Assembly: GCA_030620115.1 (NCBI GenBank)
Contig: JAUXFG010000009.1
Coordinates: 1 to 43,342 of the forward strand
Length of the DNA: 43,342 bases
Reading direction: 5' to 3'
Source: Candidatus Fermentibacterota bacterium
Lineage (GTDB): Bacteria; JAFGKV01
Positions 33,283 through 40,189 of the stretch are shown piece by piece (within the stretch, counting starts at the first letter, position 1; the number at the start of each line of letters is the position of its first letter). The position numbers and the translations under genes were made by a program. Below the pieces are notes generated by a model, which saw only the letters and a list, made by a program, of their open reading frames with translations, searched no databases and had not been told where the DNA came from.

Positions 33283-35145
33283 CTATTCGAGATAGCCTTG
33301 TGCCCGGAGTTTCTCACGGAGTTCCGGCGTGAGATGGATGATCGTGGACTCCCGCGTGAGCTCTAGACGGTCGGCCCGTTCCCGACAGGCCTGTAGATGG
33401 GTGTCAAGCATCTCACCGAGGGAAGCCTCCGTCTCAGGATGCCGGACTGCTTGTTCCACTTTCTCCAGGGGATCGGTCTCAATATGGTAGAGCATGGTCT
33501 CTTCGGAGTCGGGAGAACGAATCAATTTCCATCCGTCTACCGAGATGGACTTCAGTTCCCGGTAGAATTGGAGCCCCTCTCCGTATTGGGGAACCGTGGT
33601 TTTCGAACCGTCATGGAAGAGGGAACGGCCCGGAAGGTCTCTCGGCGGTTCAAGACCGGCAAGACCTGCGACCGTTGGCAGAAGATCCACCAGGCTGGAT
33701 AGTCTGTCATCTATGTCTCCGCACTGGATCCTGCCAGGCCAGGAAATTACGAGCGGTATCTCCATGAGCTCAGAGTACACGGTATGCCCATGCATCACAT
33801 TGTCGTGCTCCCAAAACTCCTCACCGTGATCCGAGGTCACGATCACCACGGTTGAATCAGCAAGGCCCGCCTCGCGCAGGGAAGATAGGACTCTCCTCAT
33901 CTGGCTGTCCACATACCTGATCTCTCCAGAATAGAGCGCCCGTATCCTGCGCCGATCCGCTTCTGAAATCCGACCACCCTGGCGCAGGGTCATCATGCTC
34001 CCCGACGTCATGCGGAAGGGGCCACGATAGCCAGGTTCCATCGGGGGACGAAAGCCGGGCGGCGGCCTATACGGATCATGCACATCGTTGAAGTGAAGCC
34101 AGAGGAAGAAGGGGGATGGGGGGGCGCTCTCCAGAAAAGAACAAACTTGATCTGCAACATCCTGTGCTGACTCGGGGGGCGCATCGCTGGCGACCATGCG
34201 GAGGTGGCTGATGAGCCGATACACCCGGTATCCGAAGAATGCCTGATATTGCGCCGCAGGCTCGGGGGGCGCTCGATGATTGAAAATCTCGAACCCCTGA
34301 CTCATCCCAAATACCGGACGGAGCCAGATGTTCGACACTATGGCGTGTGTATGGAATCCGTGTTCTCCGAGGAACTCAGCCATGGTCTGGAAATGGTTGC
34401 TCAGCCGATTTCGCGCGGTCAATACTCCTGTGGTGGAAGGATAGTGACCGGTCATGAGGCTGGCGAGACTGGCAAGGGTCCACGGAGAACAGCTTGAGGC
34501 GTTGCTGAACATTCGTCCCGATGCGGCCAGTGAGTCTGCGCAGGGTGTTGTTTCTGGGGGGCCACCGTAGCAGCCGAATCCATCCCTTCTAAGGGTATCT
34601 ACCGTGATGAGGAGAATGTTGGGGCCGGAGCCGGCCCCGGCCGATGGAATTAGTCGAGAGTCCCTGCCTCCTCCCTCCATGACGGCAGGAATTCCAAAGC
34701 AGATGGGGACTATTGAGAGAAGCAGGAACCAAAGCCTTGTGGGCGCCAGCCTGATGATTGCTGACGCCCGGCGAGCCCCTTCTCGGGCTATGAAGAAAGC
34801 AAGCAACATCACGCCAATCACGCTTGGCCATCGACCGGGCTGGAGAAACATGATATTTATGACTCGTGGAAACGTCATGGCGAGAAGCCAGGGAGTGATG
34901 ACGAGGAAAACCAACCATCCCACAAACCGGTCGCGTCTTCTTAGGGCAGGCACAAGAAAAAGAACCAAACCGAAGATGACCGTAACAGGCGGATAACCGC
35001 CAAGGGCCAGCAGAGCCCCGCCCATGGTTTCACTTGTGGAAAACAGTGAACGCCAGGAGCGAATACACTCCAAAACAGCCAATAGCAAACCAAGTAACCA
35101 GGCGGCCGATATGGCACTCCTCATGCGAATGTGTGGCTCAGGCAT
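33283..35145 (-). CDS. membrane-anchored sulfatase-like hydrolase (alkaline phosphatase superfamily)
   Basis: The product is 620 aa. The start ATG 35145 follows GGAGAGA. The N-terminal ~160 residues contain four or five membrane helices (ISAAWLLGLLLAVLECI, VTVIFGLVLFLVPAL, GWLVFLVITPWLLAM, SVIGVMLLAFFIA, LWFLLLSIVPICFG). The catalytic domain is exported: NILLITVDTLRRDGFGCYG (metal Asp), then the nucleophile region SCSPWTLASLASLMTGHYP, then WLHFNDVHDPYRPPP and IVTSDHGEEFWEHDNVMHGHTVY (metal Asp/His). In the sulfatase consensus CxPxR the Cys is present but the Arg is Thr. The SPWT form is common in phosphoglycerol-transferase-like sulfatase relatives. Substrate is unknown. Confidence 0.8.
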   Translation of the reverse strand: MPEPHIRMRSAISAAWLLGLLLAVLECIRSWRSLFSTSETMGGALLALGGYPPVTVIFGLVLFLVPALRRRDRFVGWLVFLVITPWLLAMTFPRVINIMFLQPGRWPSVIGVMLLAFFIAREGARRASAIIRLAPTRLWFLLLSIVPICFGIPAVMEGGGRDSRLIPSAGAGSGPNILLITVDTLRRDGFGCYGGPPETTPCADSLAASGRMFSNASSCSPWTLASLASLMTGHYPSTTGVLTARNRLSNHFQTMAEFLGEHGFHTHAIVSNIWLRPVFGMSQGFEIFNHRAPPEPAAQYQAFFGYRVYRLISHLRMVASDAPPESAQDVADQVCSFLESAPPSPFFLWLHFNDVHDPYRPPPGFRPPMEPGYRGPFRMTSGSMMTLRQGGRISEADRRRIRALYSGEIRYVDSQMRRVLSSLREAGLADSTVVIVTSDHGEEFWEHDNVMHGHTVYSELMEIPLVISWPGRIQCGDIDDRLSSLVDLLPTVAGLAGLEPPRDLPGRSLFHDGSKTTVPQYGEGLQFYRELKSISVDGWKLIRSPDSEETMLYHIETDPLEKVEQAVRHPETEASLGEMLDTHLQACRERADRLELTRESTIIHLTPELREKLRAQGYLE

Positions 35146-35171
35146 GGATCTCTCCCCAACTCAGCATATGC

Positions 35172-35188
35172 GTCGGCATGATGCCGAC
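35172..35188. promoter_or_regulatory. palindromic operator candidate over the sulfatase transcription start
   Basis: GTCGGCATGATGCCGAC has perfect 8-bp arms around a single central base. It abuts the predicted -10 of the sulfatase promoter on the minus strand. The expected start point (~7 bases past the -10) falls at its centre, a classical repressor position. Confidence 0.5.
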
Positions 35189-35217
35189 ATTTCAAGTCGT
35201 CGAATCATATTTGACAA
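35189..35217 (-). promoter_or_regulatory. candidate sigma70-type promoter for the sulfatase gene
   Basis: On the minus strand TTGTCA (35217-35212) and TGAAAT (35194-35189) are separated by 17 bases, matching five and four of six consensus positions. The start codon is 44 bases downstream of the -10. Confidence 0.45.
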
Positions 35218-35562
35218 GATAACCCGGCTATGTGGCTCTGCAACACTCGATCGCAATCCCACCATGCAAGAATGATGTCGCATTCCGGCCCGGATATCTC
35301 ATCAAACCAGCATGCCGCGCGGGACCATCTTGCGCTTCGGGTCCTCGGCTTTGCTCCATTCTGCCCTTCGACCTAGTACACCGTCTCGGAAGTTTTGTGC
35401 TCTGTTTTGGCAATTCAAAATGAGACGGTATTAGGAGATGATGAACCACAGAGACATCTCCGGATTCTGCGATACGGGCGCGGGTGGGTGACATTGCCGG
35501 CTGCTGTGAAGGATGTAGAATTGCCGGAAACAGGTACAGAACCTCTGAAACACGATACTAGC

Positions 35563-35591
35563 TAACCCGCACTTCTCACCGGCTTTCGTCG
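35563..35591. repeat. repeat family B, left-end fragment
   Basis: TAACCCGCACTTCTCACCGG followed by CTTTCGTCG matches the terminal repeat of the complete copies. The rest of the element is not seen downstream. Confidence 0.7.
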
Positions 35592-35746
35592 TTCAATGGC
35601 CACATATCACTCGTCATTTGCCCCTCTGCCTGCCCTGAGTCGTTGCTTTCTCTTTCAGCAGAGGTTATGTATGTGCATGTGTGCGCTACTGATAACGATA
35701 CACCATATTGGGCGCACCTCCGTTCCCGGTTTTCTGGTAGAAGCAC

Positions 35747-36149
35747 ATGAACAGACGTGACGTCATATCTCGACTCGCAGGCATGATTGCCGATATCCGA
35801 TTAGGTCATCCGGTTCGTGTCGGAATTGACGGTGTTGATGCCGCAGGCAAGACCGTTCTATCCGATGAACTGGCAGGGTCGGTTCGGGCAAGAGGCCGCC
35901 ATCTGATTCGAGCGTCTGTCGATGGATTTCACAATCTTTGTTGAAGCCGGTTTCGATGTCACAGTCCAGAGAGCATACCGGCGAAGCCCTTCGGAGTCAC
36001 CGGAAGCCATACGTGAGAGCTATCGGCGGCGATACATTCCCGGACAGAAGATATATCTCGAAACCGCATACCCCTTGGAGAAAGCAAACGTTATTCTTGA
36101 TAACAACGACATTCAGAATCCAAAGCTGAGAATCAATCGGCGGCCATGA
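35747..36149 (+). pseudogene. uridine-kinase-like gene with internal deletion and frame change
   Basis: The 5' part (ATG 35747) reads VRVGIDGVDAAGKTVLSDELA (Walker A GVDAAGKT) and RASVDGFHN, as in uridine/nucleoside kinases. It stops at 35942-35944. The 3' part in the next frame reads DFTIFVEAGFDVTVQRAYRR, then YIPGQKIYLETAYP and VILDNND, the usual C-terminal third of the same family. The middle (~60 residues, expected after DGFHNP) is missing. The sequence at the join, GATTTCACAAT, could encode both GFHN and DFTI. This points to a deletion between two short direct repeats. The product would lack part of the nucleotide/substrate site. Confidence 0.7.
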
Positions 36150-36182
36150 CGGAGCATGGCCCTCCATCATCCCAACTTCGAT
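36137..36182. repeat. interspersed repeat family A, partial copy 4
   Basis: CGGCGGCCATGACGGAGCAT, GGCCCTCCATC and ACTTCGAT match the core of the copies near 6.8 and 18.5 kb. Its first bases form the 3' end of the kinase remnant (codons for NRRP and the stop). Confidence 0.65.
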
Positions 36183-36421
36183 CTTTTCCTTTTCTCCCTC
36201 CTTCCTGCTTTTCAGCTCAATAGCTTATCAGCTCAACAGCTTCTCCCTCTCATTGACACCATGGCGCTCGTCGCCCATCTATTCGCAATGAAGGGTTGTG
36301 TGAGGTCATGTTCGATTGCCTGTGGGCCGCGTGGCAATGCCTCAGGATGGCACATTGGTCACAACGTGTGACTTGCGTGGCGATGTCAAACCGGTTCTTG
36401 GGAATAATGCGGGAGAGGCTC

Positions 36422-37834
36422 ATGAAAACGATTCTATCATTGTCATTCATTCTGATCGTGATGTTCTCTGACGTTGCGAAGACGTCAGCGCCAGAAGAAA
36501 AGGAACTGGAAGCAGTATCGCTCGGCGAATCCATCGGGACAGAGATCGACAAGACGGAACGCGAATACTATCGCCTTTTCCCAGACATCGAAGGATTCCA
36601 ATCAGCGCGACTCATTCCAGTGTCGCGTTCAAAGCTCCGATTGGAATATTCTTATGAGACGGCTCTTGGGCTGCAACCGAAATCCCGACATGTCACTGCC
36701 GATGCGTTTGAGATGACAAGGCTTCACATCAAGTTAACGGATGATTATCATCGATCTCTGAGCCAAAGGATTGAAGATCGAGAGCCGGAAGCCGAGATGC
36801 TCTATCGGCTGGCTCTCAAATATGCTGCCGAAGCCAGCTACGACATAAGCTCACAGCTCCTCGGCGATCTTCTCATCGAATACCCCGACAGCCGTCAGGC
36901 CGCGGTTGCCAATAAGTTCTATGGGGATATTGAGCAGCTCCGAAGAACGAAGAAGGCATTGTTCTTCAAGGGATCCTTGGTGGATCAAAGCGGAAGAATG
37001 AACCTGCTGATTTTCAGCGGCTACTATGGTCTCTGGTTGGGCGTTGCAACGCCCATGGCCCTGGATGCGGAATCTGCGCAGGCCTATGCAGCGGGGCTTC
37101 TACTGGGGGGGCCTTTGTCAGTTCTTCTATGTCATGAGCTTACGAAGGATGCGAACATCAGTGACGGCAGAGCTACGATGATATCCTTGGGCGGTCATCT
37201 CGGCACATGGCAGGGCATAGGTTGGGCGGCCGTGGCTGATCACGAAGCAAAGCAAGTCATAGGTACGGGAGAGCTCTGCGGTTTAGCAGGTATCGGTGCC
37301 GCGACTCTCTTGACAAGCAAAGCGAGCTTCTCTGAGGGGCATGCTGAACTCACAAGCTCCGGTCTGGGGTGGGGCGCCTGGTTTGGGGCCGTGTTCGCCG
37401 CACTTGCCGACCATGATGGCGACGATGTTTTGCGAGACATGCTGATAGGAAGCGATCTCCTGGTCTTGGGCACTGCCATCGGGGCCAGGGATGTTCGCAT
37501 GAGCAAGACGCGGGTGAGGCTCATAAACCTCGCCGGCGTACTGGGCACGGTATTTGGCTTCGGAATCGACCTCTTGGTTGAAGTGGATGACGCCTCCACT
37601 GCTTTTGCAGTTGCCGGGCTCGGAAGTGTCGGCGGTCTGGTCATGGGCGCGCATCTCACAAAGGACTACGACAAAGGGAGAGAGCTATCGTTCTCTACAA
37701 ATAGCTCCGGTGTTGGCTTCGCGCTCAATGAAAACGATATGCCATGGGGCATTTCCCCGAGATTCGCATTCGAACATCGACCACATGACGGGAAAGGGCT
37801 AACCTCTTCCATCGGTTTTCAGATCACCTTCTAA
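36422..37834 (+). CDS. exported Gly-rich protein of unknown function
   Basis: The product is 470 aa from ATG 36422 (GGGAGAGG upstream). The frame is open farther upstream, but that part has no RBS. It has a signal peptide (KTILSLSFILIVMFSDVAKTSA), a charged helical N-terminal part (~residues 25-190, with the TPR-like stretch ASYDISSQLLGDLLIEYPDSRQA), then about five glycine/alanine-rich hydrophobic segments. Examples are LIFSGYYGLWLGVATP, GGHLGTWQGIGWAAVADHE, GLGWGAWFGAVFAALADHDGDD and INLAGVLGTVFGFGIDLL. These repeat a G-x-x-xG-x-W/F theme. It ends GFQITF, an aromatic terminus as in outer-membrane barrels. The stop TAA coincides with a repeat-B end (TAACCCGAACTTCTCA). I do not recognise the family. 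Confidence 0.7.
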   Translation: MKTILSLSFILIVMFSDVAKTSAPEEKELEAVSLGESIGTEIDKTEREYYRLFPDIEGFQSARLIPVSRSKLRLEYSYETALGLQPKSRHVTADAFEMTRLHIKLTDDYHRSLSQRIEDREPEAEMLYRLALKYAAEASYDISSQLLGDLLIEYPDSRQAAVANKFYGDIEQLRRTKKALFFKGSLVDQSGRMNLLIFSGYYGLWLGVATPMALDAESAQAYAAGLLLGGPLSVLLCHELTKDANISDGRATMISLGGHLGTWQGIGWAAVADHEAKQVIGTGELCGLAGIGAATLLTSKASFSEGHAELTSSGLGWGAWFGAVFAALADHDGDDVLRDMLIGSDLLVLGTAIGARDVRMSKTRVRLINLAGVLGTVFGFGIDLLVEVDDASTAFAVAGLGSVGGLVMGAHLTKDYDKGRELSFSTNSSGVGFALNENDMPWGISPRFAFEHRPHDGKGLTSSIGFQITF

Positions 37835-37848
37835 CCCGAACTTCTCAG
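37832..37848. repeat. repeat family B, terminal fragment at a stop codon
   Basis: TAACCCGAACTTCTCAG matches the terminal 16 bases of the complete copies. Its first three bases are the stop codon of the upstream gene. Confidence 0.6.
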
Positions 37849-37858
37849 ACTCCAAAGA

Positions 37859-37888
37859 AGAAGGGCGGGTCCGAAGACCCGCCCTTCT
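37859..37888 (-). terminator. intrinsic-terminator-like hairpin after the RRM gene
   Basis: AGAAGGGCGGGTC (37859-37871) pairs with GACCCGCCCTTCT (37876-37888) around the loop CGAA, a 13-bp GC-rich stem. On the minus strand it is followed by T-rich TCTTT. It lies 49 bases after the stop of the RRM gene and may also stop transcription from the opposite, convergent gene. Confidence 0.7.
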
Positions 37889-37936
37889 ATCGACGTTTCT
37901 CAACGGCACCGGGCAAATTATGCCCGGCGTCGTCTA

Positions 37937-38206
37937 TTACCAAGAGCGCCTGGGGCGACGCTCCTCGCGTTGTCTTGCTTCATTGACCTTGAGAGCGCGT
38001 CCCCCAAAATCAGTACCATTCAGCGCTTCCATGGCTGTCATGGCGTCTGCATCATCCATTTCGACAAAGGCAAAACCCCGAGCCCTGCCGGTCTCCCGGT
38101 CCATGATTACATTGACCGTGTGGACGGTACCGTGCTCAGCAAAGAGAGCGCGGAGTTCATCTTCATTTGCGGTGTAGGGAAGATTACCTACATAGAGCTT
38201 CTTCAT
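37937..38206 (-). CDS. RRM RNA-binding protein
   Basis: This 89-aa protein is a single RNA recognition motif. RNP2 is KLYVGNLPYTA (residues 3-13) and RNP1 is RGFAFVEM (~43-50), with the aromatic residues needed for RNA stacking. ALNGTDFGGRALKVNEAR completes the fold, and a basic Arg-rich tail (RQREERRPRRSW) follows. The start ATG is preceded by GAGGAG at 9 bases. Proteins of this size and form occur widely in bacteria and are often cold-inducible. No partner gene is next to it. A GC-rich hairpin follows as a terminator. Confidence 0.95.
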   Translation of the reverse strand: MKKLYVGNLPYTANEDELRALFAEHGTVHTVNVIMDRETGRARGFAFVEMDDADAMTAMEALNGTDFGGRALKVNEARQREERRPRRSW

Positions 38207-38479
38207 ACTGTCTGACTCCTCAGAAAAATTCGTCGCGGCCGAGTAAACAACTTATAGAACTCGGTCACAACAGAAGAACAGCGAACCAATGAACGGTTTC
38301 TGCTGGATATGTCAATAGAGAAGCTATCTTGTTCTCGCTCCGATATGGCGCAAGTCGAGTCCTAATAGCCGTGACACGTGATGGTCGTCCGCCGCGAGCA
38401 GCCCGACGATTCCTTGCTTATAGGCACGTGCAATGACATCATGTCCGTGTACACAATCCCTCAACTGACGGAGTCTTCC
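38207..38479. other. short divergent spacer
   Basis: It separates the RRM gene (-) from the beta-helix remnant (+). A TATAAG-like -10 on the minus strand (about 38250-38258) could serve the RRM gene with a long leader, but its -35 is weak. A minus-strand frame through 38324-38450 reads DVIARAYKQGIVGLLAADDHHVSRLLGLDLRH, which looks coding-like and could be the tail of a lost gene. Confidence 0.35.
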
Positions 38480-39914
38480 ATGAATTCGAAGCTCGTTTTG
38501 ACACTCATGATTATGTTTCTCCTCAGTGCGCCATGCCTGGCCCAACACGAGCTATCCCTCGGCCAGGTTGAGCTGCACGCCACATACCGTTCTATCGGAA
38601 TTACCATTCCATTTGCAGGAGATGCGAACGGCAACTCCACACACCTCCTCGAGCACCGGTCTTTTGGCTCCACCGAGTGGCGGCAGGCACATCCTCTTTC
38701 ACGCGTCAGCAATAACTCCTTCATTGGAAGCATCGTTCTACTGGAACCTGGAACCGTCTATGAAGTGAGAGCCTCCTTTTCTGATCCCGATGGAGTCACG
38801 GGCTCGCCGGCAGCCGGCTCAATCTCAACGCGCGATGATGAGATGGGCTCACCCAGCGGTACGCACTGGTACGTATCACCTGATGGTGAGGATAGAAACC
38901 CCGGGGTCATCGCGAGCGATCCTTTCGAGACCCTCGAGCATGCGCTCTACACGGCCCAACCCGGAGATGCCGTGCATCTATTGGAAGGCACATACCATCA
39001 GGCCGCGGAAGTCTCAACCCACGGATCGAGCTCAGGGCAGGCGATCTACGTGCGGTCAGAGGGTAACGACGCGGTCTTTGACGGGTCTGACCCGGATCTC
39101 CTGTTCAACCCGGGGACATGGTCTTCAGAAGGGGGAGATATCTATAGTGTCGACGTGACGTACAGCCCGTTTTTCGTGGCAGTCGAAGATAGCCAGCTCT
39201 ATAGCTGCACTTCATGGGACGATTTCGAAGGCGACGTACATGGGCTCGAAAAAGGCTACTATCAGAATCCCTCCGATCGTCTCTACCTGCGATTTCCTCA
39301 GCTTCGAGACCGACGTCTATGGCAATGTTCTCACCCATATTCCGGACGACCTCATAGAGACCGATGGAACATCTTCAAACATCAGGATATGGGGCAATAC
39401 TTTCAGCATCTTTCATATGGGTATTTCCGTAGCTCCAGGCGATCTCGGCCCCACATATGTCTTCCGGAACCTGTTCTACGATTACGGCAATACGCTCACC
39501 AATACTGCGGACGGCTTCCCCGCCAGCCAGGTCAAATTCAACCACGGCTACAGCACAGTCACAGGACCGATGTTCTTCTACCACAACACGTCGTCTGGAA
39601 CTAACGGAAACATCAGCGCGCTGTTGCTCAAGACACCTGGGATCTGGGAGATGCTGACCTGCCGGAATAACATATGGCTTGGGAATTACTACGCCCTGGA
39701 GGATTGGAATGGCTCGAGACCGTGCAGCTTTGATTACGACTGCATGCACACCACCGGCTCCCGCCCCTACGCGAGAATCAACGGGACAACGCATCAGACC
39801 TTTGCCGACTACCAGATCGCCACAGAGCAAGAACCCAACGGCTGGGATATCGAGCCTCTGTTCGAACACCCCTTGACCGGGGATTTCCGCCTGGCGACAG
39901 GCTGCGTACTATGA
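38480..39914 (+). pseudogene. secreted right-handed beta-helix protein, broken by deletion/frameshift
   Basis: From ATG 38480 (GGAG upstream) the frame has a signal peptide (KLVLTLMIMFLLSAPCLA). An Ig-like domain (~25-110) follows, then a pectate-lyase-like opening: GTHWYVSPDGEDRNPGVIASDPF, DAVHLLEGTYHQAAEVST and YVRSEGNDAVFDGSD. It runs sensibly to SDRLYLRFP (~39290). The C-terminal part continues one frame over: SFETDVYGNVLTHIPDDLIETDGTSSNIRIW, ISVAPGDLGPTYVFRNLFY. A typical member has more beta-helix coils between these blocks, so bases are probably missing as well as out of frame. The join GCGATTTCCT can be read in both frames. The C-terminus (ATGCVL) is also abrupt. Confidence 0.6.
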
Positions 39915-40138
39915 TGTCCGGGCTCTGCAGAGCGGGCAGGAAGGCGAGCCTTCTCCAACCAGAGTCGGCCGATTCTCGATAGGTCTTGACTGATGTTTTG
40001 CGCGATAGATCAAACGGCGCCGAATGCTTTGCCGAGCCGGAGATCGCTTGATCAAACCGGATAGGTGAGCCCGCCAAGAACCCCTTTCAAGGGCGCTTCC
40101 AAGAGAAAGCCAACCTCCTCATTACTCGAATTTTCCGC
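39915..40138. other. spacer, no gene seen
   Basis: A little over 220 bases follow the beta-helix remnant without a convincing frame. The sequence GGAGATCGCTTGATCAAACC is unremarkable. It may hold the lost 3' end of the beta-helix gene. Confidence 0.4.
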
Positions 40139-40167
40139 TTGCATAACCCAAGCGAGACAACTACTAT
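40139..40167 (+). promoter_or_regulatory. candidate promoter for the receiver-DnaA fusion gene
   Basis: TTGCAT (40139-40144) and TACTAT (40162-40167) are 17 bases apart. The start codon lies 23 bases beyond the -10, with GAGGAGG as Shine-Dalgarno at 40178-40184. Confidence 0.4.
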
Positions 40168-40189
40168 TCTGGTATATGAGGAGGAAGCC

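Larger units (their letters stand above)
35146..35746. other. spacer upstream of the sulfatase and kinase remnant
   Basis: It holds the predicted sulfatase promoter and operator-like palindrome (35172-35217), then ~340 bases in which I see no gene, and an end fragment of repeat family B at 35563-35591. No structured RNA was recognised. Confidence 0.45.

Noticed and set aside
38324-38548. Minus-strand frame ending LLAADDHHVSRLLGLDLRH
   Set aside because: The C-terminal part looks coding-like, but the N-terminal half lies inside the signal-peptide region of the beta-helix gene and no start or family was found.
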